The notes: generated by a model from the sequence alone, not told the origin. A DNA stretch of 64,000 bases from Erinaceus europaeus (GCF_950295315.1 NC_080171.1:33720361-33784360); one strand, 5' to 3'. Shown: positions 1 through 10,412, counted from the stretch's first letter. A program made the numbers and translations.

Positions 1-19
1 CACACCTGAAACACGCAGG

Positions 20-140
20 GGGCTGCTGGTAGAGCACAGGACTTGCATGTATGAGGCCTCGATTTCCAAATCAGCACCACAACATAAACCAGAACCAGAA
101 TGATGCTTTGGAAGCCTCTCTCTCTCTCTCTCTCTTTAAA
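20..140 (+). mobile_element. Degraded tRNA-like SINE fragment (SINE-D-like)
   Basis: The segment GTAGAGCACAGGACTTGC followed by ATGAGGCCTCGATTTCC resembles the A- and B-box spacing of SINE-D copies elsewhere. It ends in a (CT)n tract at about 116-135. Heavily diverged. Confidence 0.35.
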
Positions 141-296
141 TGAAAGTTTGAGGAAAAACTCCTGGGAGGCTTTCATTGACTTTCCTATCTAAAACACATC
201 CCCTTCCCAACTCATCCCTGATAACCTTCAAAGTGCTTAGTGCTGTCTGAAGGTATCTTATTTGTATATTTCTGTTCTTTTTAAAAAGATTTACTT

Positions 297-492
297 GGGG
301 TCAGGTGGTGGTGCATCTGGTTGAATGCACAGATTACAATGCACAAGGACCCAGGTTTGAGCCTCCAGTCCCCACCTGCAGAGGGAAGCTTCACAAGTGG
401 TGAAGCAGGACTACAGGTGTCTCTCTGTCTCTCTCTATCACCCCCTTCCCTTTATATTTCTGGCTGTCTCTATCCAATAAATAAATAAAGAT
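297..492 (+). mobile_element. SINE-B, sense
   Basis: Near full length. Starts GGTCAGGTGGTGGTGCATC, has B-box-like CCCAGGTTTGAGCC and a pyrimidine-rich middle, and ends CCAATAAATAAATAAAG. Confidence 0.85.
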
Positions 493-574
493 ATATATTT
501 TTAAAAGCCTGTATGGCAAGAAAAAGAAAATATTTGCTTTATCACATATGGATGAGAGGGGTAAAAAATGAGCA

Positions 575-712
575 GAGTGCACCTGTTTGAGCTCAAGCCC
601 CTGGTTCTCCTGCAAGAGGGAAGCTTCACAAGTGAAGCAGGGCTGCAAGTGTTTCTGTCTTTCTCCCTCTCTATCTCTCCCTCCCCTCTCAATTTCTCTC
701 TGTCCTATCAAG
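575..712 (+). mobile_element. SINE-B fragment, sense
   Basis: Lacks the 5' end. GCACCTGTTTGAGCTCAAGC is followed by AGGGAAGCTTCACAAGTGAAG and a CT-rich stretch ending CTGTCCTATCAA. Confidence 0.75.
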
Positions 713-820
713 GAGAGAGAGACACCAGAATACCACTCTGGCACATGCGGTGCCAAGAATCAAATCAGGAGCCTCAGGCATGCAAACCCAGTGCTCTACC
801 ACTTGAGTTATTTCCCAGCT
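713..820 (-). mobile_element. SINE-C/D fragment, antisense
   Basis: CACTCTGGCACATGCGGTGC, then AATCAGGAGCCTCAGGCATG and CTACCACTTGAGTTATTTCC, is the reverse complement of the tRNA-like head of the C/D SINEs. It abuts the preceding SINE-B tail. Confidence 0.6.
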
Positions 821-924
821 ATCCTACTCATGCTCTTTATTATCTGTCTTCACAGTTCAACAAGGTCTTCCCCATGAAGGTAACAGTCCTGCTTAGGATG
901 TCCACCTTAATCACTACCCTCTTT

Positions 925-1137
925 TTTTTTTGTCTTTATTTATTTACTGGATAGAGATACCCAGAAATCAAGAGGGAAGGGGGAGACAAAGAGGGACAGA
1001 GACAGAGACACCTGCGGCACTGCTTCACCACTTGCACAGCATTACCCCTGCAGGTGGGGACTGGGGACTCAAACCCAGGTCCTTGCACAACGCATTATAA
1101 CATGTGTGCTCAGCCAGATGTGCCACCACCCAGCCTC
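925..1137 (-). mobile_element. SINE-B, antisense
   Basis: Begins with a T-rich tail complement, passes through AGACACCTGCGGCACTGC and CCTGCAGGTGGGGACTGG, and ends GTGCCACCACCCAGCC, the complement of the SINE-B 5' end. Confidence 0.85.
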
Positions 1138-2094
1138 CTCTTCCCTCTTTATTAAGAGCACAGCACTTGGCATATAGCAGGTACTCAAAAATGCCTGTTG
1201 AGTAAATGACAATCAAAGTGTCTTAAATCCTGTTGCTCTCACATCACTTCATATGCCTTTTCCTCCTCTCTTGGCCTTTGTGGTTATAGTCACATATACA
1301 GTCAATTATTCTTAATTATCCTGGAGCTAATGATTTGATTCATGAATAGCCCAGGTCCTCGGCTTCCTTTCCTCTGGAGGTTCCTCCAGATCTTTCAGTC
1401 ATTTCTCGCCCTTCATTGAGAGAGGTCAAGAAGAAAGTAAGGTGATCAAAGTCCTCTTATATAATTTTACTGGTTCTAATTGCTTCAGAAAAGTATAAAG
1501 TTAAAATTATTGATTCCACGATTTCTATTTTTACCTTATTTGTGGATTGCAAAATAAAATCCATTTTATATATGCAATGCTGTGAAAAGTACTTTGAAGA
1601 AGTTAAAAGCACTGTATAAATGCAAGATATAATTATGTATGCATGTAGTCCCATTAACCTTGGTAATTGAGAGTTGGTTATACATTTAAGGTTTAATTAG
1701 TTTTGATAGAACTGTAGCTCACACTTTTCTAATGGGTAGGGGAGGACAAGGGCTTAGAAAACGTGCCTTTGGTTCATTTATTTTGAACTCTCAAATCAAG
1801 ATAAAGCCTGAAATCCCTTCAAAGCCTGGAAGGTTGACAGTAATGCTGATTTCTCATTAACGAGAGAGAACAGGCAATCGGTACTAAATGTTTAAATTTT
1901 CTTGCTTCAGATTTTAGATGATGAGAATACAATTTCTCCTGGAAAAATCTTACTCAGGTGTTGGAAGAAAGACTCCCTAGGTAATGTAAAAATGAGGTTT
2001 CCTATTTAAAGACTGTTCTTAAATGTTTTTTATTGCCCTCTGTGTAACCAGAAAATAGGTTGTCTTTTGTTTTAAATATAAAGATTCAGTGTAA
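1138..2094. other. Unique AT-rich sequence, no gene seen
   Basis: No coding ORF, SINE or satellite stands out. About 1150-1210 has a faint resemblance to the MIR end (CAGCACTTGGCATATAGCAG). Confidence 0.5.
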
Positions 2095-2757
2095 TACAGT
2101 AGTCACTCCTTATCCAAGGTTTTACTTTCTGTAGTTTCACTAACCTACATTCAAATGCAGCTTTAAGATATTATAGACACTGTGCTATTTTGAGAGAAAA
2201 AGAGCCTATTAACATAACTTCCATTAAACTGTATTGTTAAACTTGTCCTATTTTATTATTACACATCAAGTTTAATCTCTACTGTGACTAATTTATAAAG
2301 TAAATTTGATTATAGGTGTGTATGCTTAGAAGAAACTATAGTATAAGTACCATTCTAGAGAGTTCACAGGTTTTTGTTTTTTGCCTCCGCAGTTATCACA
2401 GTGCCTGCAGTTGGAATCCACTGCTCCTGGAGACTGTTTGTTCCCCTTTTGTTGCCCTTGTTTATTGTTGTTATTATTGTTGTTGTTATTGCTGTCATTG
2501 TTGTTGGATAGGACAGAGAGAAATTGAGAGAGGACAGGAAGACGGAGAGAAAGATAGACACCTACAGACCTGCTTCACCGCTTGTGAAACGACCCCCTGC
2601 AGGTGGGGAGCTGCCGGGCCCCAACTGGGATCCTTACTAAGGCCCTTGCTTCGTGCCATGTGTGCTTAACCTGCTTCACTACTGCCTGGCCCCCACAGTT
2701 CACAATTTCAAGTACCCACTGTGGAGGCCTGGTAACACATTCCCCTAGAAAGGGTTT
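2095..2757 (+). mobile_element. Ancient Tigger-like (pogo-type) DNA transposon remnant, interrupted by a SINE
   Basis: CAGTAGTCACTCCTTATCC and TTTTACTTTCTGTAGTTTC match the terminal region I remember for eutherian Tigger elements. CTAATTTATAAAGTAAA and ATTATAGGTGTGTATG fit the inner part. The other end (CACTGTGGAGGCCTGGTAAC) resumes after the SINE-A at 2371-2696. No transposase reading frame remains. Confidence 0.65.
2371..2696 (-). mobile_element. SINE-A, antisense, full length with 3' module
   Basis: Tail complement TTTTTGTTTTTTGCCTCC, 3' module (AATCCACTGCTCCTGGAG), (TTG)-rich region, TTGGATAGGACAGAGAG, and the tRNA-like head at the right. Flanked by AGTTCACA at 2361-2368 and 2697-2704, a TSD that shows it inserted into the Tigger remnant. 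Confidence 0.88.
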
Positions 2758-2932
2758 TACCTATTTATTTTATTTTAATGAGAGAGAGTGATTTAGAGAC
2801 AAAGATACAATGAGAGAGATACCAGAGTGCTGCTCATCTCTGTCTTAGTGGTTCTGGGAGTTGAACCTGAGACTTCACAGCCTCAGGCATGAAGGCCTTT
2901 TGCATAATCATTGTGTTGTCTCTTCAGCCCTC
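2757..2932 (-). mobile_element. SINE-C, antisense
   Basis: ATACCAGAGTGCTGCTCATC, GGGAGTTGAACCTGAGAC and CTTTTGCATAATCATTGTG are the complement of the SINE-C body and head. Confidence 0.8.
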
Positions 2933-3029
2933 ACATTTTTTTTTTCCCTCAATATATTTCTAAGCTCCAGCCTATGGTCATGCTGGGGACTGATAAACCT
3001 TATTTTTGAAGAATGTGTAGTCACAGTTG

Positions 3030-3165
3030 ATCCTAACTATAATCCTGCCCAGAGATAATACTGTTGCTACTTTATAGATGGGGTCAAAATGGAAGCAAAG
3101 ACATTAGGTACCTTAGCCAAGGTCTAGTAACAAATCACCAAGAAGACTAATTTGACTCACATCCC
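3030..3165 (+). mobile_element. MIR fragment, sense
   Basis: TTGCTACTTTATAGATGGGG and ACCTTAGCCAAGGTCTAGTA match the MIR core (tacagatgaggaaac ... cttgcccaaggtca). Old and diverged. Confidence 0.55.
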
Positions 3166-3208
3166 CAACTGCAACTGAATATTCTCTAAAGATATTAATG
3201 TGTGTATT

Positions 3209-3848
3209 GGAAAGAGAAAGGAAAGGAAAGGAAAGGAAAGGGAAGGGAAGGGAAGGGAAGGGAAGGGAAGGGATGGGAATGGAAGGGAAGGGGAGGGAAA
3301 GGGAGGCAAGGGAAGGGAGGGGAGGGAGGGGAGGGGAAGGGAAGGGAGGGGAGGGGAAGGGAAGGGAGGGGAGGGGAAGGAAAGGGAGGGGAGGGGAAGG
3401 GAAGGGAGAGGAGGGGAAGGGAAGGGAGGGGAGGGGAAGAGAGGGGAGAGGAGGGGCAGGGAAGGGCAGGGAAGGGCAGGGAAGGAAAGGGAAGGGAAGG
3501 GAAGGGAAGGGAAGGGAAGGGAAGGGAAGGGAAGGGAAGGGAAGGGAAGGGAAGGGCAGGGCAGGGCAGGGCAGGGCAGGGCAGGGCAGGGCAGGGCAGG
3601 GCAGGGCAGGGCAGGGCAGGGCAGGGCAGGGAAGGGAAGGGAAGGGAAGGGAAGGGAAGGGAAGGGAAGGGAAGGGAAGGGAAGGGAAGGGAAGGGAAGG
3701 GAAGAGGAGGGAAAGGGAGGGAAGGGAGGGGAGGGAAGGGAGGGGAGGGGAGAGGAGGGGCAGGGAAGGGCAGGGAAGGGCAGGAAAGGGAAGGGAAGGG
3801 AAGGGAAGGGAAGGGAAGGGAAGGGAAGGGAAGGGAAGGGAAGGGAAG
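3209..3848 (+). repeat. (GGAAG)n/(GGCAG)n purine-rich pentamer satellite, about 640 bp
   Basis: Almost all G and A on the + strand. GGGAA pentamers dominate. A block of about 15 GGGCA pentamers lies at about 3555-3630, and variants GGGGA and GGAAA also occur. A variant-rich segment (GGGGAGAGGAGGGG followed by repeated GCAGGGAAGG) occurs at 3443 and again at 3747, offset about 304 bp, so the array has higher-order structure. All three + frames and one - frame stay open because the period is five; these are not genes. Confidence 0.98.
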
Positions 3849-4530
3849 ATAAGACTTATTCTCTGTACTTCTGTCATACCACTCAGCTTCAAAGGTTGGG
3901 CAGATCTTTTACTTTAGGCTAAATTACTCCCATTTACTCAGTGTGTGCTATAGCTCAAACCCTGTGCTTTGCCCTGGGTGGAGACAGAGAAAGTAAAAGA
4001 CAAGCTAGAGCTCCTGGCTATCCCAACCTAGTTAGTACAGAAGACTCACACATAGAAGTTTTGTTGTTATATAATACAAGATGAGCTTGGCATGAAATCA
4101 AGATTTAACTGAGGATATATAGTAAATCCTCACATAATATCTTCAGTGGGTCTTTAGAAACTGCAGTTTTATGCAGAAAAATATATAAGAATATTTAGAT
4201 ATATAAGAATATTCAACTAGGATTTTTTGTTTTCCATCAGTGTTATGATGAAGTCATGTTTTCTAGGACCTGTTCTAACTGAGAATAGTGAAGAGGAGGA
4301 TGGAGTGTCTACCAAAGTTTATCTGCCTAAAGTTTTACCTGTTCAAATTTTGTCAGTCATGGCAAGAAATTAGTAGATGATATTTTAATTACTTTTTAAA
4401 AGAATTCTTTTCATATTAGTTATACAAATATCTATACACAGAGAATTAAATAGAAATGACTAAAGTGACTTTTGGGATGGTGTAGGCCTGGGAGAGAGTG
4501 CTTTGGGGCTAACAAGTTGTACAGGGACTG
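3849..4530. other. Mostly unique sequence with an ancient repeat at about 4110-4215
   Basis: TAGTAAATCCTCACATAATA and GGTCTTTAGAAACTGCAG at 4118-4170 resemble another stretch at 61.63 kb and an old eutherian interspersed repeat that I cannot name securely. No gene seen. Confidence 0.45.
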
Positions 4531-4557
4531 TATTATTATTATTATTATTATTATTAT
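4531..4557 (+). repeat. (ATT)n microsatellite
   Basis: About nine ATT units at the 3' (left) end of the antisense L1-like repeat that follows. Confidence 0.9.
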
Positions 4558-5262
4558 AACCAATGATTCAACAATGATTAGCAACATTGTAGGATAAGAG
4601 GGGTACAATTCCATATAATTCCCACCACCAAAGTTTCATATTCCACTCCTCCATTGGAAGGTTCCCTATTCTTTATCCCTCTGGGAGTATGGACACAAGA
4701 TCTTTATGGGGTACAGAATGTGGAAGTTCTGGCTTCTGTAATTGCTTCTCTGCTGGACATGGGCATTAACAGGTCGATCCATATCCCCAGCCCATTTCTA
4801 TCTTTCCCCGGTGGGGTAGGGCTTTAAGGAGGTGGGGTTCAAGGGTACACTGGTGATGTCATCTGCCCAGAGAAGTCAGATTGATGTCATGGAAGCATCT
4901 GCAACTTGGTGGCTGCTTTATGATATAAAGCAGAACAACCTCTGCATCCCTGTCAGTCTGAGCTCACATTCCATGGTCACAGCTAGGAACATTCTGGGCT
5001 CCACTCATTCCAGGAACAGTCCTCCTCGAGTGGCAGAATATGTTGACCCAGCCTCCCTCAGGAGAGTAGGGCAGTTTCTACCATTGTTCTACATTGAGGG
5101 CAATATACTATAGAAGCCCACAAGAGGGTCCATGATGTTATTCCTGATGGAGATGGCCAGTGATGGTGGAGAGAGGGATCTGTTAGAGGTCTAGGCCCAT
5201 CATATCTGTGTGGGAATCCAAGGATTCCCTGACTAGGGCCCCAGGTGATTGGGTGGCCTGGT

Positions 5263-6000
5263 TCTTCTTCTAGCGTTTGCCCTTCTTCCGTAGCCAGTCA
5301 ACAGCGTCAGGTTGAGCCTGATGTAAAGTTCTGAGACCTCCTTTGAATCTGGAGAGGTGGCAGTCGTTGACTATGTGGGTCATAGTCTGTTTGTAGCCGC
5401 AGGGACAGTTCGGGTCATCTCTGGCTCCCCAGCGATGGAATATAGCAGCGCACCGGCCATGGCCTGTTGGATAGTGATTGAGGAGGGCCCAATCATAACG
5501 TGCTAGGTCAAAGCCGGGTTGACGCTTGCAGGGGTCTGTGATGAGGTGTTTGTTCTTTACCTCAGCTGACTGCCAACTCTGTTTCCAAGAATCTGGAACA
5601 GAGAAGTTCAGTGTAGGTGTAGGGGACCAGATTGGATGATGAGACGTCAAGTGTTGGACAGGGTGGGCGAAGATATCCGCGTATATTGGCAGGTCCGGTC
5701 GAGCGTAGACGTGGGAAATGAACTTAGATGATGCCGCATCCCGACAAATATCTGGCGGGGCGATGTTGCTAAGAACTGGCAGCCATGGAACTGGGGTGGA
5801 ACGGATGGTTCCAGAAATTATCCTCATGGAGGAATATAATTTGGAATCGACCAAGTGGACATGGGGGCTACGGAACCATACTGGGGCACAGTATTCTGCA
5901 GTGGAATAGCATAATGCCAGAGATGATGATCGTAGTGTGGAAGCGCTCGCGCCCCATGAGGAGCTGGCCAGTCTTGCAATGATGTTATTCCTCACTCCCA
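5263..6000 (-). mobile_element. Jockey/CR1-like non-LTR retrotransposon, 5'-truncated copy 1
   Basis: The 738-bp insertion lies inside the L1 3'-UTR-type repeat. CCTGGT occurs at 5257-5262 and 6001-6006. Removing one copy and the insert restores a sequence aligning with the uninterrupted repeat at 34.76 kb, so this is a genuine insertion. It reads leftward and ends with the stop codon followed by an AAG/GAA tail of about three units, not poly(A). Confidence 0.88.
5270..6000 (-). pseudogene. C-terminal part of a Jockey/CR1-like retrotransposon polyprotein (243 codons open)
   Basis: An uninterrupted reading frame of about 243 codons enters from the truncated 5' side with no native start. Seen: WGASASTLR, CYSTAEYCAPVW, SSMRIISGT and WLPVLSNIAPP near residues 17-85, then a knuckle-like cluster with C199, C201, H209 and C214 in the 243-residue frame, ending DAVDWLRKKGKR and stop. 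From memory, this order (post-RT segment with AEYCAPVW, then TGHGRC, CxCG, QTMTHI) is typical of the C-terminus of Jockey-superfamily LINE proteins annotated in arthropods, cnidarians and molluscs. Endonuclease and reverse-transcriptase cores are absent, so this copy cannot act by itself. The intact frame suggests recent insertion. Family placement is inference. Confidence 0.75.
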
Positions 6001-6169
6001 CCTGGTAATGAACAAAAAGGCCATCATTAAAGTCTGCTGTTCCCTTGCCCTTATCCAGCTTTTGTAGTTCTTACTTTACCTGACAGTATTAAACTCAGAG
6101 TGATTGAAGAGAGTTAAATAGGAAGTAAGTGAGAAGGGTATCTAAGTCTAAGTAGAAAATATTTGATTA

Positions 6170-6468
6170 GGAGTCAGGCGGTAGTGCAGCAGGTTAAGCG
6201 CAGGTGGCGCAAAGCACAAGGACCAGCTTAAGGACTCCGGTTCAAGCCCCCAGCTCTCCACCTGCTGGGGAGTCGCTTCACAGGCAGTGAAACAGGTCTG
6301 CAGGTGTCTGTCTTTCTCTCTTCCTCTCTGTCTTCCCCTCCTCTCTCCATTTCTCTCTGTCCTAGCTAACAACAATGACATCAATAACAACAACAATAAT
6401 AACTACAACAACAATAAAAAACAAGGGCAACAAAAGGGAAAATAAATAAATATAAAAAAATTTAAAAA
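6170..6468 (+). mobile_element. SINE-A, sense
   Basis: Head GGTAGTGCAGCAGGTTAAGC, B-box GGTTCAAGCCC, and tail AATAAATAAATATAAAAAAA. A perfect 16-bp TSD, AGAAAATATTTGATTA, lies at 6154-6169 and 6469-6484. Confidence 0.95.
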
Positions 6469-6727
6469 AGAAAATATTTGATTAAGTACTTTTGATGTCT
6501 TTTTTAGTTCTTTTACTTGCTTGCTTGATTTAATGAGTCTCTGCAGGCTATTGCACACTTTTATTTTAAAGTATATATTTTCCCCCAACTTATGGATATA
6601 TGTGCCCTATCCCTTGGGCCAAAGAGGGACTTTCTTTATAAGTCCATCAATTCAATTTTTTTTTAAAGTCAAAGGTGTGGCTGACTTAGATAAATGTTAT
6701 TGTTTATGGGCTTTAACTATTAATTAA

Positions 6728-6900
6728 GGCTAGGCCTGGGTGATAGTTCAATGTTTATAGAGCATGTGGTTTACATACTTGAGATCCCAAAGGTCCCAGG
6801 TTCAGTCCCCCATACCACTGTAAGTCAGAGATCATTAGTGTTCTGTTCTCTCCCTCTCTGTCTCTTGCCCCTAAACATTTAAAAACAAAAATAAAAATAA
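6728..6900 (+). mobile_element. SINE-C, sense, degraded
   Basis: GGGTGATAGTTCAATG, AAAGGTCCCAGGTTCAGTCC and CCACTGTAAGTCAGAG follow the SINE-C order; ends in an A-rich tail near 6880-6905. Confidence 0.7.
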
Positions 6901-7188
6901 ATAGAAAGAAATGAATGATTTTGTTCAAAAGAATACGCAAGGTTTCTACAAGGAATAGGAACATTCTGAGCAGAACCAACTTAACAGAAAAGGGGGTAGG
7001 AGAGTAGGAGGGAGCACTAAAATTCAGTCACAGTATGGAAGATACCTGCATGGATAGGGAAACACGAGTTGGTGTTCCACTGTGGGAGACCCAGAACAGA
7101 ATATACACTTTTATTAGGTTATTCAAAAGACAGGCTCTAAAGAAAGTTGAGCAATGAATGAAGAGGTGCTCAGTGTTGACTGCATACA

Positions 7189-7350
7189 ACAGTGGTGCTT
7201 GCATTTGAGCACTTCAGAATCACCTGCTTGTTAAAACAAGATTGCCACGTCAAAGTTTGTTTCTGAGTGGGTCTAGGGTAAGACCCAAGCATTTGTTTGT
7301 CTAGTAAGTTCTCAGGCAATGCTCATCCTGCTTGTGTGGAGACAAGAATT
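7189..7350 (+). mobile_element. MER5A-like (hAT-Charlie) non-autonomous DNA transposon
   Basis: CTTCAGAATCACCTGCTTGT, TTAAAACAAGATTGC, GAGTGGGTCTAGGGTAAGAC and AGTAAGTTCTCAGGCAATGC match the MER5A order as I recall it. Confidence 0.75.
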
Positions 7351-7522
7351 CAAGGGTTCCCAAAAGATGGTCCAGTAGGGAAAAGACCTGCCTTACCATC
7401 TGTGTCCTGAATTCGACCCCTGTTCCCATATGGGCACCTCACCAACATCAGTAAAGGAATTCCATGGGTGATGGCGTGGTACTTTGATCTCTCTCCAAAT
7501 GTAGAATGAAAAACTGAACTGA

Positions 7523-7758
7523 TGGTGCAAAGCGCAAAGACCAGCCTAAAGATGGTGGTTCGAGCCCCGGCTCCCCAGCTGCAGGAGAGTTGCTTCACTG
7601 GTGGTAAAGCAGGTCTGCAGGTGTCTATCTTTCTCTCCTCCTCTATGTCTTCCCCTCCTCTCTCCATTTCTCTCTGTGCTATCCAATAACAATGAGATCA
7701 ATAACAACAACAATAAACCAACAAGGGCAACAAAAGGGGAAATAAATAAATATTTTTT
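7523..7758 (+). mobile_element. SINE-A, sense, 5'-truncated
   Basis: Starts inside the head, just upstream of GGTGGTTCGAGCCC, so the A-box is missing; the body and tail AATAAATAAATATTTTTT are intact. A perfect TSD AAAAACTGAACTGA lies at 7509-7522 and 7759-7772, so truncation happened during insertion. Confidence 0.92.
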
Positions 7759-7835
7759 AAAAACTGAACTGAAGAGGGGACCTGGTATTATCATACATGT
7801 GTGAGACCCTAGATTCACCCCTCTATACCTCATTA

Positions 7836-7885
7836 GAAAGTAATAATAATTATTATTATTAGATATAATAATAATTATTACTATA
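7836..7885 (+). repeat. (AAT/ATT)n AT-rich simple repeat
   Basis: Alternating AATAATAATT and ATTATTATTAG blocks, partly self-complementary. Confidence 0.8.
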
Positions 7886-8367
7886 ACAACCTGAGAATCA
7901 CTAACTTAGTTGTCTAGCAAGCAGAAATCAAGACTAGAGGAGTATGAGGAGGTAAAGGAAATTTTCCAACAAGACAGCCCAGAATAGATACCCTGATTAG
8001 AAAAACAGACCTTCAAAAAAAAAAAAAAGAACTTTCAAAGGATGAGAGACCACTGCATCAAGTCTGGTTCATTCAGATCACTAATCATCAGCAAATCTCC
8101 AGGGTCCAGGCCAAGTATACAAGAAGTGCTTAAAAGTCTTTGTTTATTTGTATTGGGGAGGAGGCATTAGCAATCCTATTTAGAAACTAAGCTGCAGATT
8201 CTATCTTAATCCCTTTCTTCCCACATCAACAACCTCACTCTAGTGCAATTCCCATTGCAAAAGCATTTTCCAGGAAGAGTATCCATATCTGTACCCCATC
8301 AAGAACTACATCTATCTGTACATGCCAAGTCATAATGAAAGCGATTTCCCCTATTATTTCATTTTAG
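7886..8367. other. Unique sequence
   Basis: No gene or clear repeat apart from an A13 tract at about 8015-8028. Confidence 0.5.
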
Positions 8368-8662
8368 GGTATTTTTTCATATTTATTTATGTATTTATTC
8401 CCTTTTGTTGCCCTTGTTTTATTGTTGTATTTATTATTGATGTTGTTATTAATGTCGTCGTTGTTGGATAGGACAGAGAAATGGAGAGAGGAGGGGAAGA
8501 CAGAGAGGGGGAGAGAAAGATAGACACCTACAGACCTGCTTCACCGCCTGTGAAGTGACCCCCCTTGCAGGTGGGGAGCCAGGGGCTCAAACCGGGATCC
8601 TTACCCGGTCCTTGTGCTTTGTACCACCTGCGCTTAACCTGCTACACTACCGCTGACTCCTC
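8368..8662 (-). mobile_element. SINE-A, antisense
   Basis: TTGGATAGGACAGAGAAATG, CCTGCTTCACCGCCTGTG and CTTAACCTGCTACACTACCG read as the complement of the SINE. TSD CATTTTAG at 8360-8367 and 8663-8670. Confidence 0.92.
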
Positions 8663-9987
8663 CATTTTAGTATCTCTTATGGTTAAGTAACATAAAAATA
8701 AACAGGCATTACAGAAAGTATCCATCTCAACTAAGCGTGGCAAAAGTTGTTAAGTAATGGCGCTAAGTGCCTCTGTGAAAACAGGATTTAGCTAGTCAAC
8801 ATTGGGGTGTACCTACTATGTGACAAATCCAGCTTAAATCCAAAGATAAGTAAAACAAAGACCTCTGTTCAATACCTACCAGGTTTTCCCCTATGCTCTT
8901 ATATCTGTCTAGGAAGGGGATTTTTGGGTATAATAAAAAATTCTAAACCAGGGACAGAAGACAACTTTTCAAAATTGACCTTTGTCTAATTGTTCAGCTG
9001 AAAAGAATATGTTGGTGCTGAGTTATTTTCCTGAATTCAGGGAGATTCTGCTGACACTCACAAAGTCAGAGGAGTATCCAGCACCATCTCCCCCTGGTCT
9101 TTAAGCTCTCAAAGAGTGTTTTGTCACTTACACCATTCAATGTCCTGAGAGAGTACCACCAACCTTTTTTTTTTTTAATAGGATTTCCTTTACTACCTCC
9201 CAAAATAACAAGGTCACTTCAGGACCAGTGAGTGGTTGGCACTGTGACATGTTTCCCAGAAGTACTAACAGTTCTAGAGAGAAGCAAGTATTTTCACAGC
9301 TGCAGGTCCTGATGCTAAACTTAACTACTGTTAGTGAAAATCATGTCCCAGTGAAAATAGAGAAGTGGAACCCTCTGTCAAAGGGAAAAGGGTGACAAAG
9401 AGTGTTGCTCACTCATCAGAGAGCAATCAAAAATAAAAACAGGCAAAGGTTGAAGGTCAACTTCCTCTTTTTTTATTTTTTTGCATAATAGCACACATAA
9501 GTGCCCATTTCAAATGTTTTTGGATTTGCTGACTATTTAAACTCTATAATAAGGACTTCACATGTTGGACCAACTTACACTTCTGAGCACTAAAGGAAAA
9601 ATGTTTGATCTCAGTGAAGTAAATAAACTCATCTATGGCACTTGGCTCTCCTTGCCCTATCTCCATATGTTATGAATTTGATTTGCTAAATGTCACTCAC
9701 ATTCATCCACATCACTCCACTGTGATCACCACCAGTATCATCCATGTGGTGTCATCTCTCCAGTAGATCACTTTTATGCTTCTAATTAATCTCCCACATC
9801 CTATGTAGCCCCCTCCAAATTGTTCTTCAAGTAAATTCACATTAATATATGAGATAATCTTTTGGTCTCGAGTAATACTACGAAAATCCAAATATTCCAC
9901 ACATAAACATAACTTAAATTTTTTTCTATACTTCAAGTTATATTTTTAATTTGTTTTGTTTTGATAATTTTTTTATTTCTTCTTGGT
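8663..9987. other. Unique sequence
   Basis: About 1.3 kb with short T- and A-tracts only. No ORF with coding character and no recognised repeat. Confidence 0.5.
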
Positions 9988-10190
9988 TTTTTTAATTCAT
10001 TTTATTTGATAAGACAGAGATAAATTGAATGGGGAAGGGGAGATAGAGAAGGAGAGAGAGAGAGAGTGAGAGAGAGATACCTGCAGCACAGCTTCACTGC
10101 TTGTGAAGCTTACCCCCTGCAGTCATGGGCCTGAGGTCCTTGCACATGCTAACATCTGGGCTCAACCAAATGCACCACTGTCCAGCCTGT
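9988..10190 (-). mobile_element. SINE-B, antisense
   Basis: TTTATTTGATAAGACAGAG, a (GA)n stretch, ACCTGCAGCACAGCTTCAC and AACCAAATGCACCACTGTCC. Confidence 0.85.
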
Positions 10191-10353
10191 TTTGTTTTGT
10201 TATTGTTTTATTCTGGCTCCCTGTTGCTCTTAACTAGTTGATTTGGCCCAGAAAGCTCTGCACAATTTGTGTCTCCAGCTTTTATTCCTCTCCTTTCAAC
10301 ACATTCCTTCCTCTTACTCTGCTTTCAGCAGTCCTCCCCCATAACCCCCTTCC

Positions 10354-10360
<7 letters not shown>

Positions 10361-10410
<50 letters not shown>
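10361..10410 (+). repeat. (CA)n dinucleotide microsatellite
   Basis: About 25 uninterrupted AC units, preceded by a short CACACAT variant. Confidence 0.98.

Positions 10411-10412
<2 letters not shown>

Larger units (their letters stand above)
4556..6620 (-). mobile_element. L1 3'-UTR-type repeat, antisense, carrying two nested insertions
   Basis: GGATAAGAGGGGTACAATTC, CTCTGGGAGTATGG, CTTCTGTAATTGCTTCTC and GAGCTCACATTCCATGG recur in the same order at 33.1-35.0 kb, and partly at 40.6 kb. A sense copy at 38.3 kb ends in an A-rich tail, which fits a LINE 3' end. Here it is interrupted by a non-LTR element (5263-6000) and a SINE-A (6170-6468). TTATGGATATATGTGCCC near 6590 matches its far end in the other copies. 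Confidence 0.65.

Noticed and set aside
3113..3922. Long ORFs of 216-259 codons on both strands
   Set aside because: They translate a pentamer satellite; period 5 keeps several frames open at once. The products are low-complexity with no homology.
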